A stretch of DNA of 64,000 bases. It comes from Kitasatospora herbaricolor. Its GTDB lineage: Bacteria > Actinomycetota > Actinomycetes > Streptomycetales > Streptomycetaceae. Below, piece by piece: positions 51,108 through 60,007 of the stretch. Position 1 is the first letter of the stretch, and each line of letters opens with the position of its first letter. The position numbers were made by a program, and so were the translations under genes. Where the stretch lies: contig NZ_JAUSVA010000002.1 in the NCBI RefSeq assembly GCF_030813695.1, positions 1,116,001 through 1,180,000 on the forward strand, read 5' to 3'. The notes below the pieces were generated by a model, which did no database searches, was not told the DNA's origin, and worked only from the letters and a program-made list of their open reading frames with translations.

Positions 51108-51623
51108 TCAGCGGCCGGCCGCCCCGCTCCGCAGCCTCGGGGTGTCGGGCGCCACCGAGTAGGCGGGACGGGTGGCCTGCTCACCGGCCCAACGGGCCAG
51201 CGCGGTCACGTCGATCCCGTACGGGGCGCTCCGGGCGAAGGGCGCCAGCGCCTCGGCCGCCCGGGCCATCAGCGCTCCGGAGCCGGCCGAGTTGCCGCGC
51301 GCCGCGTGGGTGAGGCCGACGGCGAACTGAGCCAGCCCGCGCCAGAGTTGACGCTCGGAGGCCGGAGCCGCCTTCCACATGTCCTCCAGCACCTCGTGCG
51401 CGTGGAACGGTCGCCCGGCGTCCAGCAGGCGCTGGGCCTCGGCGAGCGCCTCCTCGGGCGAGCGCGGCACCCCCTCCTCCTGCCTGGTCACACCGGCCGC
51501 GCCGTACGGCAGCGGCCGGCCGAGACCGTCCCGCGGCCGCGCGTTGCGGGCCCGGCCCTCCGCGTCACGATCCCGGTCGGTCCGCCGCCCCGGGTCCCCG
51601 CCCTCGCCCACCGATTCGCTCAT
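51108..51623 (-). CDS. DUF309 protein
   Basis: 171 residues from ATG 51623. The first 70 residues are charged and disordered; the rest is helical with the DUF309 signature FHAHEVLEDMWKAAPASERQLWRGLAQFAVGLTHAARGN (His-Glu-Val-x-Glu-x-x-W). Function unknown; the conserved H/E pattern hints at a metal site. Convergent with the HPr-like gene, with only a small GCCAC/GTGGC stem (51074-51088) between. Confidence 0.85.
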   Translation of the reverse strand: MSESVGEGGDPGRRTDRDRDAEGRARNARPRDGLGRPLPYGAAGVTRQEEGVPRSPEEALAEAQRLLDAGRPFHAHEVLEDMWKAAPASERQLWRGLAQFAVGLTHAARGNSAGSGALMARAAEALAPFARSAPYGIDVTALARWAGEQATRPAYSVAPDTPRLRSGAAGR

Positions 51624-51769
51624 GCCCCGATTGTCCAACGAAGTGCCCGCTACAGGGAGCAAAACGGCGAACACCGACAGCGAACAAGGGCCCCGTCCGT
51701 CACGGCGGTGGCCGGTGGAACAGATCGCCCGAACGGTGCGAGTGGGGCGATTCGCACGATACTGGGGCC

Positions 51770-52024
51770 ATGGCTGAGAAAACCCTGCCGCCGCACGAGC
51801 CCTCGAAGGTCACGGTCAAGGGCCGGGCGGTACGGCTGCGCACGATCGGGATCGGCATCCTCGTCGTGCTCGCGATCTGGTTCATCGCCGCCAACACCGG
51901 CTCGGTCTCGATCCGGCTGTGGATCCCCACCGTCACCCTGCCGCTCTGGGTGGTGCTGACGGTGACCCTGCTGGTCGGGATGGTCATCGGCTTCTTCGTC
52001 GCCCGCCGCCGGGCGAGACGCTGA
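51770..52024 (+). CDS. LapA/DUF1049 small membrane protein
   Basis: 84 residues, two hydrophobic segments (IGIGILVVLAIWFIAANTG and LPLWVVLTVTLLVGMVIGFFVA) ending in a basic tail RRRARR; the N-T-G-S-V and G-x-x-x-G-F patterns are typical of DUF1049 (LapA). These proteins help assemble envelope components in other bacteria. A GATACT hexamer ends 6 bp before the ATG, so it may be leaderless. Confidence 0.85.
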   Translation: MAEKTLPPHEPSKVTVKGRAVRLRTIGIGILVVLAIWFIAANTGSVSIRLWIPTVTLPLWVVLTVTLLVGMVIGFFVARRRARR

Positions 52025-52049
52025 CGGGGCGCCGGGCGGCGGGTGGGCC

Positions 52050-52055
52050 TAGACT
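52050..52055 (+). promoter_or_regulatory. -10 element of the FHA-ABC operon
   Basis: TAGACT, 6 bp before ATG 52062, again leaderless spacing; no good -35. Confidence 0.45.
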
Positions 52056-52061
52056 CCGAGT

Positions 52062-54401
52062 ATGGGAGAGCGCGCCGGCGCGCCCACCGCGCCGCCACTG
52101 GTCCTGGCCACCGACACCGACTCGCAGCTGATCGCCCCGAGCCGGGCGTACCACGTCGGACGGGACCCCACCAGCGAGATCGTCCTGGACGATCCACGGG
52201 TGTCCTGGCACCACGCGGTGCTGCGGGCGGACGACGGCCACTGGCTGCTGGAGGACGTCGGCAGCACCAACGGCACCTTCGCCGAGGGCCACCGGGTCCG
52301 GCAGTGGGGCGTGGAGCCGGGCAGCACCGTCCGGTTCGGCAATCCGACCGACGGGCCGTCGGCGAGCTTCAGCAGCCTGCCCGAGCCGACCGTCTACGAG
52401 CGCCCCTCGCTGGTGGCGCCCGAGGCGTCGGGAATCTTCCGGGAGCCGACCCGGGTCCGGCCGCTGCCCACCCGGACCATCCGGATCGGCCGCGCCGACG
52501 ACAACGACCTGGTGCTGGACGACCTGGTGGTCTCCCGGCACCACGCCGAGCTGCGCGTGCTGGCGGACGGCCGCTACGAGATCGCCGACCTGGCCAGCCA
52601 CAACGGGACCTTCCTCAACGGCGGCCTCGTGACGGCGGCCCCGGTCGGCCCGGCCGACATCATCGGCATCGGGCACTCGGCGTTCTGCCTGCAGGGCGGC
52701 GAGCTGGTCGAGTACGCCGACACCGGCTCGGTGTCCCTGAACGTCCAGGGGCTGACCGTCCGGGTCGGCAAGGAGCAGCGCGTCCTGCTGGACAACGTCA
52801 GCTTCCCGGTCGGCGAGAAGACCCTGGTGGCCGTCGCCGGGCCGAGCGGCGCGGGCAAGTCCACCCTGCTCAACGCCCTCACCGGCCTGCGGCCCGCCGA
52901 CGACGGGAGCGTCCTCTACGACGGCCGCGACCTCTACCGGGACTACGCGGAACTGCGCCAGCGGATCGGGCTCGTCCCGCAGGACGACATCCTGCACACC
53001 CAGTTGTCGGTGCGCCGGGCCCTGCGGTACGCCGCCGAATTACGCTTCCCCGGCGACACCGCGAAGGCCGAGCGCGAGGCCCGGGTGACCGAGGTGATCC
53101 ATGAACTCGGCCTGGACCAACGGGCCGACCAGGTGATCTCCAGCCTCTCCGGCGGGCAGCGCAAGCGGGTGAGCGTCGCCCTCGAACTGCTCACCAAGCC
53201 CTCGCTGCTCTTCCTCGACGAGCCGACCTCCGGTCTCGACCCCGGCATGGACCGCTCGGTGATGCAGATGCTGCGCGGGTTGGCGGACGACGGCCGGACG
53301 GTCGTCGTGGTCACCCACAGCGTGTTGAGCCTGGACGTCTGCGACCGCCTGCTGGTGCTCGCGCCGGGCGGGCGCACCGCCTACTACGGCCCGCCCGAGG
53401 AGGCGCTGGCCTTCTTCGGCTTCGACGAGTGGCCGCAGGCCTTCGAGGCCTTCGAGAGCGACGACGACCGGGCCTGGGCGAGCCGGTTCCGGGAGTCCTC
53501 CCGGTACGGCGAGTACATCGCCTCCGCCGTCGAGCGGCCGGCCCCGCCGGCCGCGGCAGCGCAGGCCTACGCGCCGCCACCCAAGCCGCAGAGCTGGGGA
53601 TCCCAGCTCAGCACCCTGGTCCGCCGCTACTCCTCGGTGCTGGCCGCCGACCGGATGTTCCTCGTCATCATGGTCGCGCTGCCCTTCATCGTGGGCGCGA
53701 TGTGCCGCGCGATGGCGGGGTCCAAGCTGACTTCCGAGAACGCGCTCAACTGCCTGCTCACGCTCTGCATCGGCGGCGTGCTCACCGGCTCCGCCAACGC
53801 CGTCCGTGAAGTGATCAAGGAGACGGCGATCTACCGCCGGGAACGGGTGGTGGGCCTGTCCCGGTCCGCCTACCTCGTTTCCAAGATCGTGGTCCTCGGG
53901 GTGATCACCGTGGTCCAGGCGGTCGTCCTCACCACGGTCGGGCTCCTCGGGGTCGACCTGAGCGTGGCGGTGAGCAGCGGACTGTACTTCGACCCCTTGA
54001 TCGAGATCACGCTCGCCGTCGCGCTGCTCTCGTTCACCGCGATGATGCTCGGCCTGCTCATCTCCGCCCTGGTGAGCCGCGAGGAGGCCACCATGCCGAT
54101 GCTGGTGCTGCTCTCGGTGATCCAGATCGTCTTCAGCGGTGCCATGCTCAAACTGCACGACGTGCCCGGCCTGGAACAGTTCGCCTGGCTGGTCCCGTCC
54201 CGCTGGGGCCTGGGCGCGATGGCCGCCACCATCGACCTGCACAAGATCCTGCCGACCAACCTCACCGCCGACCCGCTGTTCCGCCACACCTCCTCGGTCT
54301 GGCTGACCTGCATGGGGATGCTGGTGGTGCTGTCGCTGGCACTCGCCGTCGCGGTCTCCCTGCTGCTGCGCCGGCACGAGCCCGCCATCATGCGGAAGTG
54401 A
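52062..54401 (+). CDS. ABC exporter with two N-terminal FHA domains
   Basis: 779 residues, like mycobacterial Rv1747. FHA domain 1 about residues 25-95 (VGRDPTSEIVLDDPRVSWHHAVL, GSTNGTF), FHA domain 2 about 140-215 (IGRADDNDLVLDDLVVSRHHAEL, SHNGTFLNG). ABC domain: Walker A GPSGAGKST near 260, signature LSGGQRKRV, Walker B LLFLDEPTSGLDPG (ABCG type). Six membrane helices from about 525. The FHA domains bind phosphothreonine, and a Ser/Thr kinase gene lies two genes on, so transport is probably switched by that kinase. Codon 327 is TTA (53040-53042), so translation would depend on the bldA tRNA. Confidence 0.93.
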   Translation: MGERAGAPTAPPLVLATDTDSQLIAPSRAYHVGRDPTSEIVLDDPRVSWHHAVLRADDGHWLLEDVGSTNGTFAEGHRVRQWGVEPGSTVRFGNPTDGPSASFSSLPEPTVYERPSLVAPEASGIFREPTRVRPLPTRTIRIGRADDNDLVLDDLVVSRHHAELRVLADGRYEIADLASHNGTFLNGGLVTAAPVGPADIIGIGHSAFCLQGGELVEYADTGSVSLNVQGLTVRVGKEQRVLLDNVSFPVGEKTLVAVAGPSGAGKSTLLNALTGLRPADDGSVLYDGRDLYRDYAELRQRIGLVPQDDILHTQLSVRRALRYAAELRFPGDTAKAEREARVTEVIHELGLDQRADQVISSLSGGQRKRVSVALELLTKPSLLFLDEPTSGLDPGMDRSVMQMLRGLADDGRTVVVVTHSVLSLDVCDRLLVLAPGGRTAYYGPPEEALAFFGFDEWPQAFEAFESDDDRAWASRFRESSRYGEYIASAVERPAPPAAAAQAYAPPPKPQSWGSQLSTLVRRYSSVLAADRMFLVIMVALPFIVGAMCRAMAGSKLTSENALNCLLTLCIGGVLTGSANAVREVIKETAIYRRERVVGLSRSAYLVSKIVVLGVITVVQAVVLTTVGLLGVDLSVAVSSGLYFDPLIEITLAVALLSFTAMMLGLLISALVSREEATMPMLVLLSVIQIVFSGAMLKLHDVPGLEQFAWLVPSRWGLGAMAATIDLHKILPTNLTADPLFRHTSSVWLTCMGMLVVLSLALAVAVSLLLRRHEPAIMRK

Positions 54402-54421
54402 CGGCGCCGCGCCGGCCCCGT

Positions 54422-54451
54422 TCGGCGCAGGCCCCGCCGGGCCTGCGCCGA
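54422..54451 (+). terminator. hairpin after the FHA-ABC gene
   Basis: Perfect 13-bp stem TCGGCGCAGGCCC with its complement and a 4-nt loop, 20 bp after the stop. It would separate the transporter from the SH3/kinase genes or only attenuate them. Confidence 0.8.
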
Positions 54452-54487
54452 GTGGCGGACGGGCCTCCCGATGGATAGGACCGGAGT

Positions 54488-55135
54488 ATGAACGAGTTCG
54501 TGTTCCGTCCCACCCATGTGGCCCCGCAGGACGGAATGCCGACCTGGACGGCGCCGGATCCCTCGCACCCCTCGGCCCGGCTCGACCCGCTGCTGCCCGT
54601 CCAGCTGCTCGACCGGCAGGGCGACTGGAGCCGGATCGTCTGCTCCAACGGATGGTCCGCCTGGGTGGACGGCCGGCTGCTGATCACCCTGCCCGCCGAG
54701 CCCGGCACCGCCACCGGCCCGCTCAGCCGGGCGGCGGACCCCCGCCCGATGCTGGCCGAGGCCGAACGCGCGCTGGGCCTGCACCGGGGGCTGCTGGACG
54801 ACCTCGCCGAGGGGCGGATCGACCTGGAGACCTTCGGCCGCCGGGCCCAGGGGCTGCGGATCGGCGTCCTGGTCGACGGTGAGTCGCTCTGGCTGTACGA
54901 CCACGTGCACGACCGCTGGTGCTACTGCGACGGCCTCCAGCTGCAGACCTACGCGGCCGGCCGCCCCGCCGACCCGTCGGCGCCGGCCACGCCGCCGCCC
55001 GACCCGGCCGCACCGGGCGCTCCCCCGCCGGGCGGGCCCGCCCGGCCCAGCAGCCCGCCGCCCGCCGGCCCGGCCACGCCCGGGGGCGCCGCCCGCCCGG
55101 CGGGGTACGAACCCACCCGGACGGGTGACCGGTGA
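54488..55135 (+). CDS. SH3-like protein with Pro-rich tail
   Basis: 215 residues. Residues 30-70 look like a bacterial SH3 fold (LDPLLPVQLLDRQGDWSRIVCSNGWSAWVDGRLL); the middle has a helical part and LWLYDHVHDRWCYCDGLQL; the last 60 residues are Pro/Ala-rich. No signal peptide. Its stop overlaps the start of the kinase gene, so it is probably a partner or adaptor of the kinase. A conserved streptomycete protein without known function. Confidence 0.75.
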   Translation: MNEFVFRPTHVAPQDGMPTWTAPDPSHPSARLDPLLPVQLLDRQGDWSRIVCSNGWSAWVDGRLLITLPAEPGTATGPLSRAADPRPMLAEAERALGLHRGLLDDLAEGRIDLETFGRRAQGLRIGVLVDGESLWLYDHVHDRWCYCDGLQLQTYAAGRPADPSAPATPPPDPAAPGAPPPGGPARPSSPPPAGPATPGGAARPAGYEPTRTGDR

Positions 55136-56241
55136 ACGCCGGACCGGGGCCGCAGCCGGACCAGCCGACCGAACGGGCGCCCGAGAAGACCACCGAGCCC
55201 TCGCCCAGCCTGCCCTCGGGCATGGTCGGCCGCCGGATCGCCGGGTACGAGCTGGAGCGGGAGAGCGGCCGGGGCGGCATGGCCGTGGTCTACCGCGCGA
55301 AGGACCTGCGGCTGGGCCGGACGGTCGCGGTCAAGCTGCTGGCACCCGAGCTGGCCCGCAACGAGGTGTTCCGCCGGCGCTTCATCCACGAGTCGCAGGT
55401 CGCCGCCGCGATCGACCACCCGAACATCATCCCCGTCTTCGAGGCCGGCGAGGCGGACGGGATCCTCTACATCGCCATGCGCTACGTCCCCGGGCGGGAC
55501 CTGCGCACCCTGCTCAACCGCGACGGCCCGCTGCCGGCCGACCAGACCGTCCGGATGGCGGCCCAGGTGGCCTCCGCGCTCGACGCCGCGCACGAGCACG
55601 AGCTGGTCCACCGGGACGTCAAGCCGGGCAACATCCTGGTCGCGGCGGGGACGGACAGCGAGCACCCGGAGCACCTCTACCTGGCGGACTTCGGACTCAC
55701 CAAGAAGTCGCTCTCGCTCAGCGGGCTGACCACCGTCGGACAGATCGTCGGCACCCTGGACTACGCCGCGCCGGAACAGATCTCCGGGCGGCCGGTGGAC
55801 GGCCGCTGCGACCTCTACAGCCTCGGCTGCGTGGTGTTCGAGATGCTGGCGGGCGCCCCGCCGTTCCGGCGCGAGGACGACGTCGCGCTGCTCTGGGCCC
55901 ACCTCAACGAGCCGCCGCCGCCGGTCACCCCGCTCCGGCCGGACCTCCCCCCGGCGGTGGACGCGGTGCTGGCCGGCGCGCTCGCCAAGACGCCCGAGGA
56001 GCGGTACGACACCTGTCTGGGCTTCGTCGCGGAGCTGCGCGCCGCCACCACGGGGGCGCCCGCTGAGGGCGGCCGCTGGCAGTCGGCCGGGCCGGCCACC
56101 GAGGTGGTCCCTGCCCTGGCCGCCGCCCGGCCGGGCGGGATGCCGCCCGTGCCGGCCGCACCGCCCTCGCCGCCCGCCTGGGCGCTGCCGGTGTTCGCGC
56201 CCGGACGGCCGGGGACGGGAGCCGGCGGCCCGGGCCGCTGA
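55132..56241 (+). CDS. Ser/Thr protein kinase (PknB-like, no membrane anchor)
   Basis: 369 residues. Gly loop ESGRGGMAVVYRAKD, VAVK lysine about residue 65, catalytic loop VHRDVKPGNIL about 162, DFG as ADFGLT about 185, and GTLDYAAPEQ for the activation segment. Kinase domain residues 38-310, then a Pro/Ala tail; no transmembrane segment or PASTA domains, so a soluble kinase. GTG start within the previous stop. Likely to phosphorylate the FHA-ABC transporter or an associated protein. Confidence 0.92.
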   Translation: MNAGPGPQPDQPTERAPEKTTEPSPSLPSGMVGRRIAGYELERESGRGGMAVVYRAKDLRLGRTVAVKLLAPELARNEVFRRRFIHESQVAAAIDHPNIIPVFEAGEADGILYIAMRYVPGRDLRTLLNRDGPLPADQTVRMAAQVASALDAAHEHELVHRDVKPGNILVAAGTDSEHPEHLYLADFGLTKKSLSLSGLTTVGQIVGTLDYAAPEQISGRPVDGRCDLYSLGCVVFEMLAGAPPFRREDDVALLWAHLNEPPPPVTPLRPDLPPAVDAVLAGALAKTPEERYDTCLGFVAELRAATTGAPAEGGRWQSAGPATEVVPALAAARPGGMPPVPAAPPSPPAWALPVFAPGRPGTGAGGPGR

Positions 56242-56258
56242 GAGGCCGGACCCGCCCG

Positions 56259-57641
56259 TCAGCCCGGGCCGGCCTGCTCGGGGACCTCGCCGCGGCGCCG
56301 GACCCGGCCCGCCAGCAGGCCCCCCAGCGCACCGGCTGCCAGACCCCAACCCGCCCCGATCAGGACCGCCCACCACAGCTCGGGCTGCAGCGACAGCGAG
56401 CCGCTGCCCAGGTCCCGCGCGGTGCTCCCGCCCAGCACCGAGCCCAGCAGCCCGCCGAGCCCGCCCTCGTCGGTGTCCACCCCCAGGACGGCCAGGCCGT
56501 AGGCGGCGGAGACCCGGGAGAGCACCCCGATCAGCAGCATGGTGACCGCCAGCGCCAGACTCATCCGCACGGCGTGCTGCCAGAGCCGCACGCCCTTCGG
56601 CGAGCGGTGGGCCATCAGGAAGCCGGCCCCGAGCAGCAGGACCCCGGCCAGCACCGGGAGCCACCCGATCCGCCCGTCGGCCTCGGCCAGGGTGCCCAGG
56701 CTCACGGTGACCTCCCGGCCGTCCGGCGTGCGCAGCACGTCCGCCAGCACCTGCGGCATCGGCAGGCCGATGGCACCGGTCAGGTGCCCGTGCCAGTGCG
56801 CCCCCAGGCCCAGGCCGAAGGCCGGCCAGGCCAGGTTGGGCACCGCCAGCAGCACGACGGCCAGGGTCTCACGCGCGTTCCCGTGGACCAGCGCGGTGAC
56901 CACCCCGACGAGCACGCCGATCACCGCGTACGCCAGCAGCACCATCAGCACCGCGAAGGCCGCCGGGCGGACGGCCTGCTGGTAGGGCAGGGCCGCGCGC
57001 GGCAGGGGCGCCCGACGCGAGACCGCGAACGCCGCCGCCAGCACCACCAGCAACCAGAGCAGCCCGAAGCCGAGGGTGCGCGGGACGTCCGCGTGGAAAC
57101 CGACCTCGGGGGTCAGGCCGAGCGCCCCGCCGATCGTCCGGGCCAGGTCTCCGCCGATCTCCACCACGAAGGTGTGCCGGGCGACCGAGACGATCACCGC
57201 GAGCGCCGCCAGCCAGAGCACCACCACCCGCGCCACCCGCCCCAGCAGCTCGCCGCCGGCGGCGACCGCCCGGAACCGAAGCTGGCGCAGGAACACCTCG
57301 ACCATCACCAGGGCGCCGGCCAGCCCCACCGAGAGCGGCATCACCGTGATGCCCGCGCTCACCTCCGCGAAGAAACCCGCACCGCCGTCGATCCGCACGC
57401 TGCCGCCGACCGCCAGGGCCAGCGTCGCGGCGAGTACCGAAGGGAACGACCCGCCCGGGAGGGAGTCGGCCCGGCCGAGCAGCAGACCTCCGGCGGCCAG
57501 CGCGGTCATCACCACCAGCCCCGAGAGCACCACCGCCAGCGCGTCCAGCCAGCCGCGCAGCAGACCCGGGGAGCCGGACCGGCGGGGCGGGACCGCCTCG
57601 CCGGGCGGCCGGTCCGGGCCGGGCGGGGGCTGCTGCTGCAT
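56259..57641 (-). CDS. multi-pass membrane protein ('streptophobe' family)
   Basis: 460 residues from ATG 57641 (AGGAG upstream). After a Pro-rich cytoplasmic N-terminus there are about ten hydrophobic segments; long soluble loop ADVLRTPDGREVTVSLGTLAEADGRIG in the middle. Matches the actinobacterial family annotated as streptophobe, with no known activity. Convergent with the kinase gene (17 bp apart). Its co-occurrence with FHA-ABC and kinase genes suggests it belongs to the same envelope system. Confidence 0.75.
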   Translation of the reverse strand: MQQQPPPGPDRPPGEAVPPRRSGSPGLLRGWLDALAVVLSGLVVMTALAAGGLLLGRADSLPGGSFPSVLAATLALAVGGSVRIDGGAGFFAEVSAGITVMPLSVGLAGALVMVEVFLRQLRFRAVAAGGELLGRVARVVVLWLAALAVIVSVARHTFVVEIGGDLARTIGGALGLTPEVGFHADVPRTLGFGLLWLLVVLAAAFAVSRRAPLPRAALPYQQAVRPAAFAVLMVLLAYAVIGVLVGVVTALVHGNARETLAVVLLAVPNLAWPAFGLGLGAHWHGHLTGAIGLPMPQVLADVLRTPDGREVTVSLGTLAEADGRIGWLPVLAGVLLLGAGFLMAHRSPKGVRLWQHAVRMSLALAVTMLLIGVLSRVSAAYGLAVLGVDTDEGGLGGLLGSVLGGSTARDLGSGSLSLQPELWWAVLIGAGWGLAAGALGGLLAGRVRRRGEVPEQAGPG

Positions 57642-58022
57642 ACCTGCTCCTGAGGTCCGGGAGGGTCGGTGTCGCGCGGGTGCCGAGGTGGTCCCAGTCC
57701 GTGTCGCCTGCCGCGGGGCGGCGGCAACCGCGCCGCGGGTCACCCGTGGGTCCAGGGTCGCCCAGGTCCGCCGGGCCCGCCCACCCGCCTTGGGCCGAAC
57801 GCACCCGGCGGGCCGCCGCCACGACCCGGCGTGGCCCGTTCGGCCGCCCCCGGGCACCCCGTTCGGCTGCGCCCGCTTGCGCCGCCGGCCGGCATCGGCC
57901 CGGCCGGACGCCCGGGGCGGCCAACTGCTCCTGCTGTTGCGGGTGGTGATGTTCCGGGGCAGAAAGGACAGGACATCAGCCTGTCGGCAGCGTCCCCCGG
58001 CTGCCGCCGGAATGGAGACCCG
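57642..58022. other. divergent intergenic region without clear elements
   Basis: 381 bp between the streptophobe gene and the anchored low-complexity protein. CCCGTTCGGC occurs twice (about 57837 and 57868), but no convincing promoter or terminator was found. Confidence 0.4.
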
Positions 58023-59411
58023 ATGAGTTCCCCACCGCAATCCGGCCCCCCGTCAGGTCCGCCCTCCGGACCGCTCTCCGGGTCCTCGTCGGGCGCAGGT
58101 TCGGGCCCCGGTTCCGGCCCCGGCTCCGGCCCCGGCTCGGGCCCGCCGCCGTCACCGCCGAGCGGTCCGACCGGCCAGCCGCCGTCACCGTGGTGGCGGA
58201 ACTGGCGCCGGGTGGCGCCGATCGCGGGGACGGCCGTCCTGGCACTGGTCGCAGGCCTGCTGATCGTCACTCACCAGAGCGGGGGCAGCAGCAGCCCCGC
58301 CGTCAAGGAGGTCGCCCTGCAGACGCCGGCGGACGCCGGTGACGCCCCGTTCACGGAGTCGGTGGCGACCGAGACCGGGCCGGCGGAGTCCACGGCGGCC
58401 TCCGCCGGGGGCCAGGTGTCGCCGTCCGGCGCCACGGCCATCCGCAGCGTCCAGGGGTCGGCCACCGGCCTGTACGGCGGCGAGATGAAGAAGCCGGCCT
58501 GCGACGTCGAGAAGCTCATCACCCAGACGGCCTCCGGTGACAAGGGCAAGGCCTGGGCCGCCGCCGAGGGCATCGAGCAGTCGGCGATCCCCGGCTACCT
58601 GCGTTCGCTGACCTCGGTGGTGCTGCGGGCCGACACCCGGGTCACCAACCACAACTACCGGAACGGCAGCGCCAACGGTTACCAGGCCGTCCTGCAGGCC
58701 GGCACCGCCGTCCTGGTCGACTCGCAGGGCGTCCCCCGGGTCCGCTGCGCCTGCGGCAACCCGCTGACCCCGCCGGTGCTGGCCTCGGGCGGGGTGACGT
58801 ACACCGGGAAGGCCTGGTCGTCCTTCCAGCCCTCCTCGCTGATCGTGGTGACGCCGGCGCCGGCGCCGGTGACCCAGATCGTCCTGGTCAACGTCTCCAC
58901 CGGGACGTGGTTCGCCCGTGAGACGGGCCACCCGACCACGGCGGACAAGCCCGTCCCCGCGCCGAAGGAGCCGCTGGCGCCGGGCGTCCCCGGCACCTCG
59001 CCGACGGCGAGCGCCTCGGCCTCCTCGTCGACCTCCTCGTCGGCCTCCTCGCACCCGGCCACCGGGACCCCGTCCACGGGATCGCCGTCCTCCGCCTCCT
59101 CCTCGGCCACCTCGTCGACCTCCTCGCACCCGGCCACCGGGACCCCGTCCACGGGGTCGCCGTCCTCCGCCTCCTCCTCGGCCACCTCGTCGGCGAGCAA
59201 GTCCTCGCCGCCGGCGACCCTCTCGCCGTCGGCCTCGGAGGCGTCCACGGCCACCACGACGGCGACGGCGCCGGCCAGCTCGGCGAACCCCGCCACCGCC
59301 ACCGGTTCCGCCGGCGGGACGGCGAGCGCGACCTCCACCTCGACCTCGGAGCAGGATTCCGAGCCGGCCTCACCGCCGCCGGCGCTGCTGCCCGCGTCCG
59401 TGAACGCCTGA
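58023..59411 (+). CDS. membrane-anchored protein, DUF6777-like, with low-complexity tail
   Basis: 462 residues. Start ATG with GGAG upstream. Cytoplasmic Gly/Ser/Pro N-terminus (about 60 residues, GPGSGPGSG repeats), one membrane helix (VAPIAGTAVLALVAGLLIVTH), then an extracytoplasmic domain of about 200 residues with a two-cysteine pair (VRCACGN) and the segment LYGGEMKKPACDVEKLI. I associate this with DUF6777, without certainty. The last 130 residues are Ser/Thr/Ala/Pro-rich and contain a 25-residue repeat made by a 75-bp duplication; probably a wall-spanning stalk. Confidence 0.7.
   Translation: MSSPPQSGPPSGPPSGPLSGSSSGAGSGPGSGPGSGPGSGPPPSPPSGPTGQPPSPWWRNWRRVAPIAGTAVLALVAGLLIVTHQSGGSSSPAVKEVALQTPADAGDAPFTESVATETGPAESTAASAGGQVSPSGATAIRSVQGSATGLYGGEMKKPACDVEKLITQTASGDKGKAWAAAEGIEQSAIPGYLRSLTSVVLRADTRVTNHNYRNGSANGYQAVLQAGTAVLVDSQGVPRVRCACGNPLTPPVLASGGVTYTGKAWSSFQPSSLIVVTPAPAPVTQIVLVNVSTGTWFARETGHPTTADKPVPAPKEPLAPGVPGTSPTASASASSSTSSSASSHPATGTPSTGSPSSASSSATSSTSSHPATGTPSTGSPSSASSSATSSASKSSPPATLSPSASEASTATTTATAPASSANPATATGSAGGTASATSTSTSEQDSEPASPPPALLPASVNA
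59044..59193. repeat. 75-bp direct tandem duplication
   Basis: Two in-frame 75-bp units (59044-59118, 59119-59193) that differ at only a few positions, giving the repeated 25 residues with HPATGTPSTGSPSS in the stalk of the anchored protein. Confidence 0.85.
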
Positions 59412-59419
59412 CCGCACCG

Positions 59420-59460
59420 CACCGCTCGCCGCTCCCGCTGCCCGGGGGCGGCGAGCGGTG
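59420..59460 (+). terminator. terminator after the anchored protein
   Basis: 13-bp stem CACCGCTCGCCGC with its complement, loop 15 nt with an inner CCCGGG. Confidence 0.75.
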
Positions 59461-59526
59461 GTTCGCCGGCCGGGCAGGTGCCAAGCTGGAGGGAACGGAC
59501 GAACCGCTCCGAAAGGGTGGATTCCC

Positions 59527-59922
59527 ATGGCCGAGCACCCGCACATCGCCCTGGTCCGCCGAGGGTACGAGGCGTTCTCCCGCGGTGACATGCAGACGAT
59601 GTCCGAGATCATCGCCAAGGACGCCACGCACCACGTCCCCGGCACCCACACCCTGTCCGGCGACTACAAGGGCCTGGACGCCGTCCTCGGCTACTACCAG
59701 CAGCTCGGCGTCCAGACCGCGGGGACCTTCCGGGTCGAACTGCAGCGCCTGTTCGTCGACGGCCGCGGGCACGTGATGTCCGTGCACCGGGCCACCGCGA
59801 CCCGCGGCGCGCACAGCCTGGACGCCATGGGCGGGATCATGTTCCGGATCGTCGGCGAGAAGGTCACCGACCTGGACGAATGCGTGGAGGACCTGGCGGT
59901 CGCCGACGAGTTCTGGGCCTGA
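59527..59922 (+). CDS. SnoaL-like / NTF2-fold protein
   Basis: 131 residues; ATG 59527 with GAAAGGG upstream. Typical SnoaL-like start ALVRRGYEAFSRGDMQTMSEIIAKDATHHVPGTHTLSGDYKGLDAVLGYYQQL and end MFRIVGEKVTDLDECVEDLAVADEFW. The cone-shaped fold serves polyketide cyclases, epoxide hydrolases and many unknown proteins; HHVPG suggests a polar pocket. No operon partner, so function is open. Confidence 0.85.
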   Translation: MAEHPHIALVRRGYEAFSRGDMQTMSEIIAKDATHHVPGTHTLSGDYKGLDAVLGYYQQLGVQTAGTFRVELQRLFVDGRGHVMSVHRATATRGAHSLDAMGGIMFRIVGEKVTDLDECVEDLAVADEFWA

Positions 59923-59941
59923 CGCAACCCGGTCAGGCCCG

Positions 59942-59961
59942 TCCGGTCGCGGCGGACCGGA
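59942..59961. terminator. small hairpin between convergent genes
   Basis: TCCGGTC-GCGGCG-GACCGGA, 7-bp stem. Confidence 0.45.
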
Positions 59962-60007
59962 GACGGACCGGCGGACCTGCGGACCTGACGCACGGGAGCC
60001 GGCGGCG

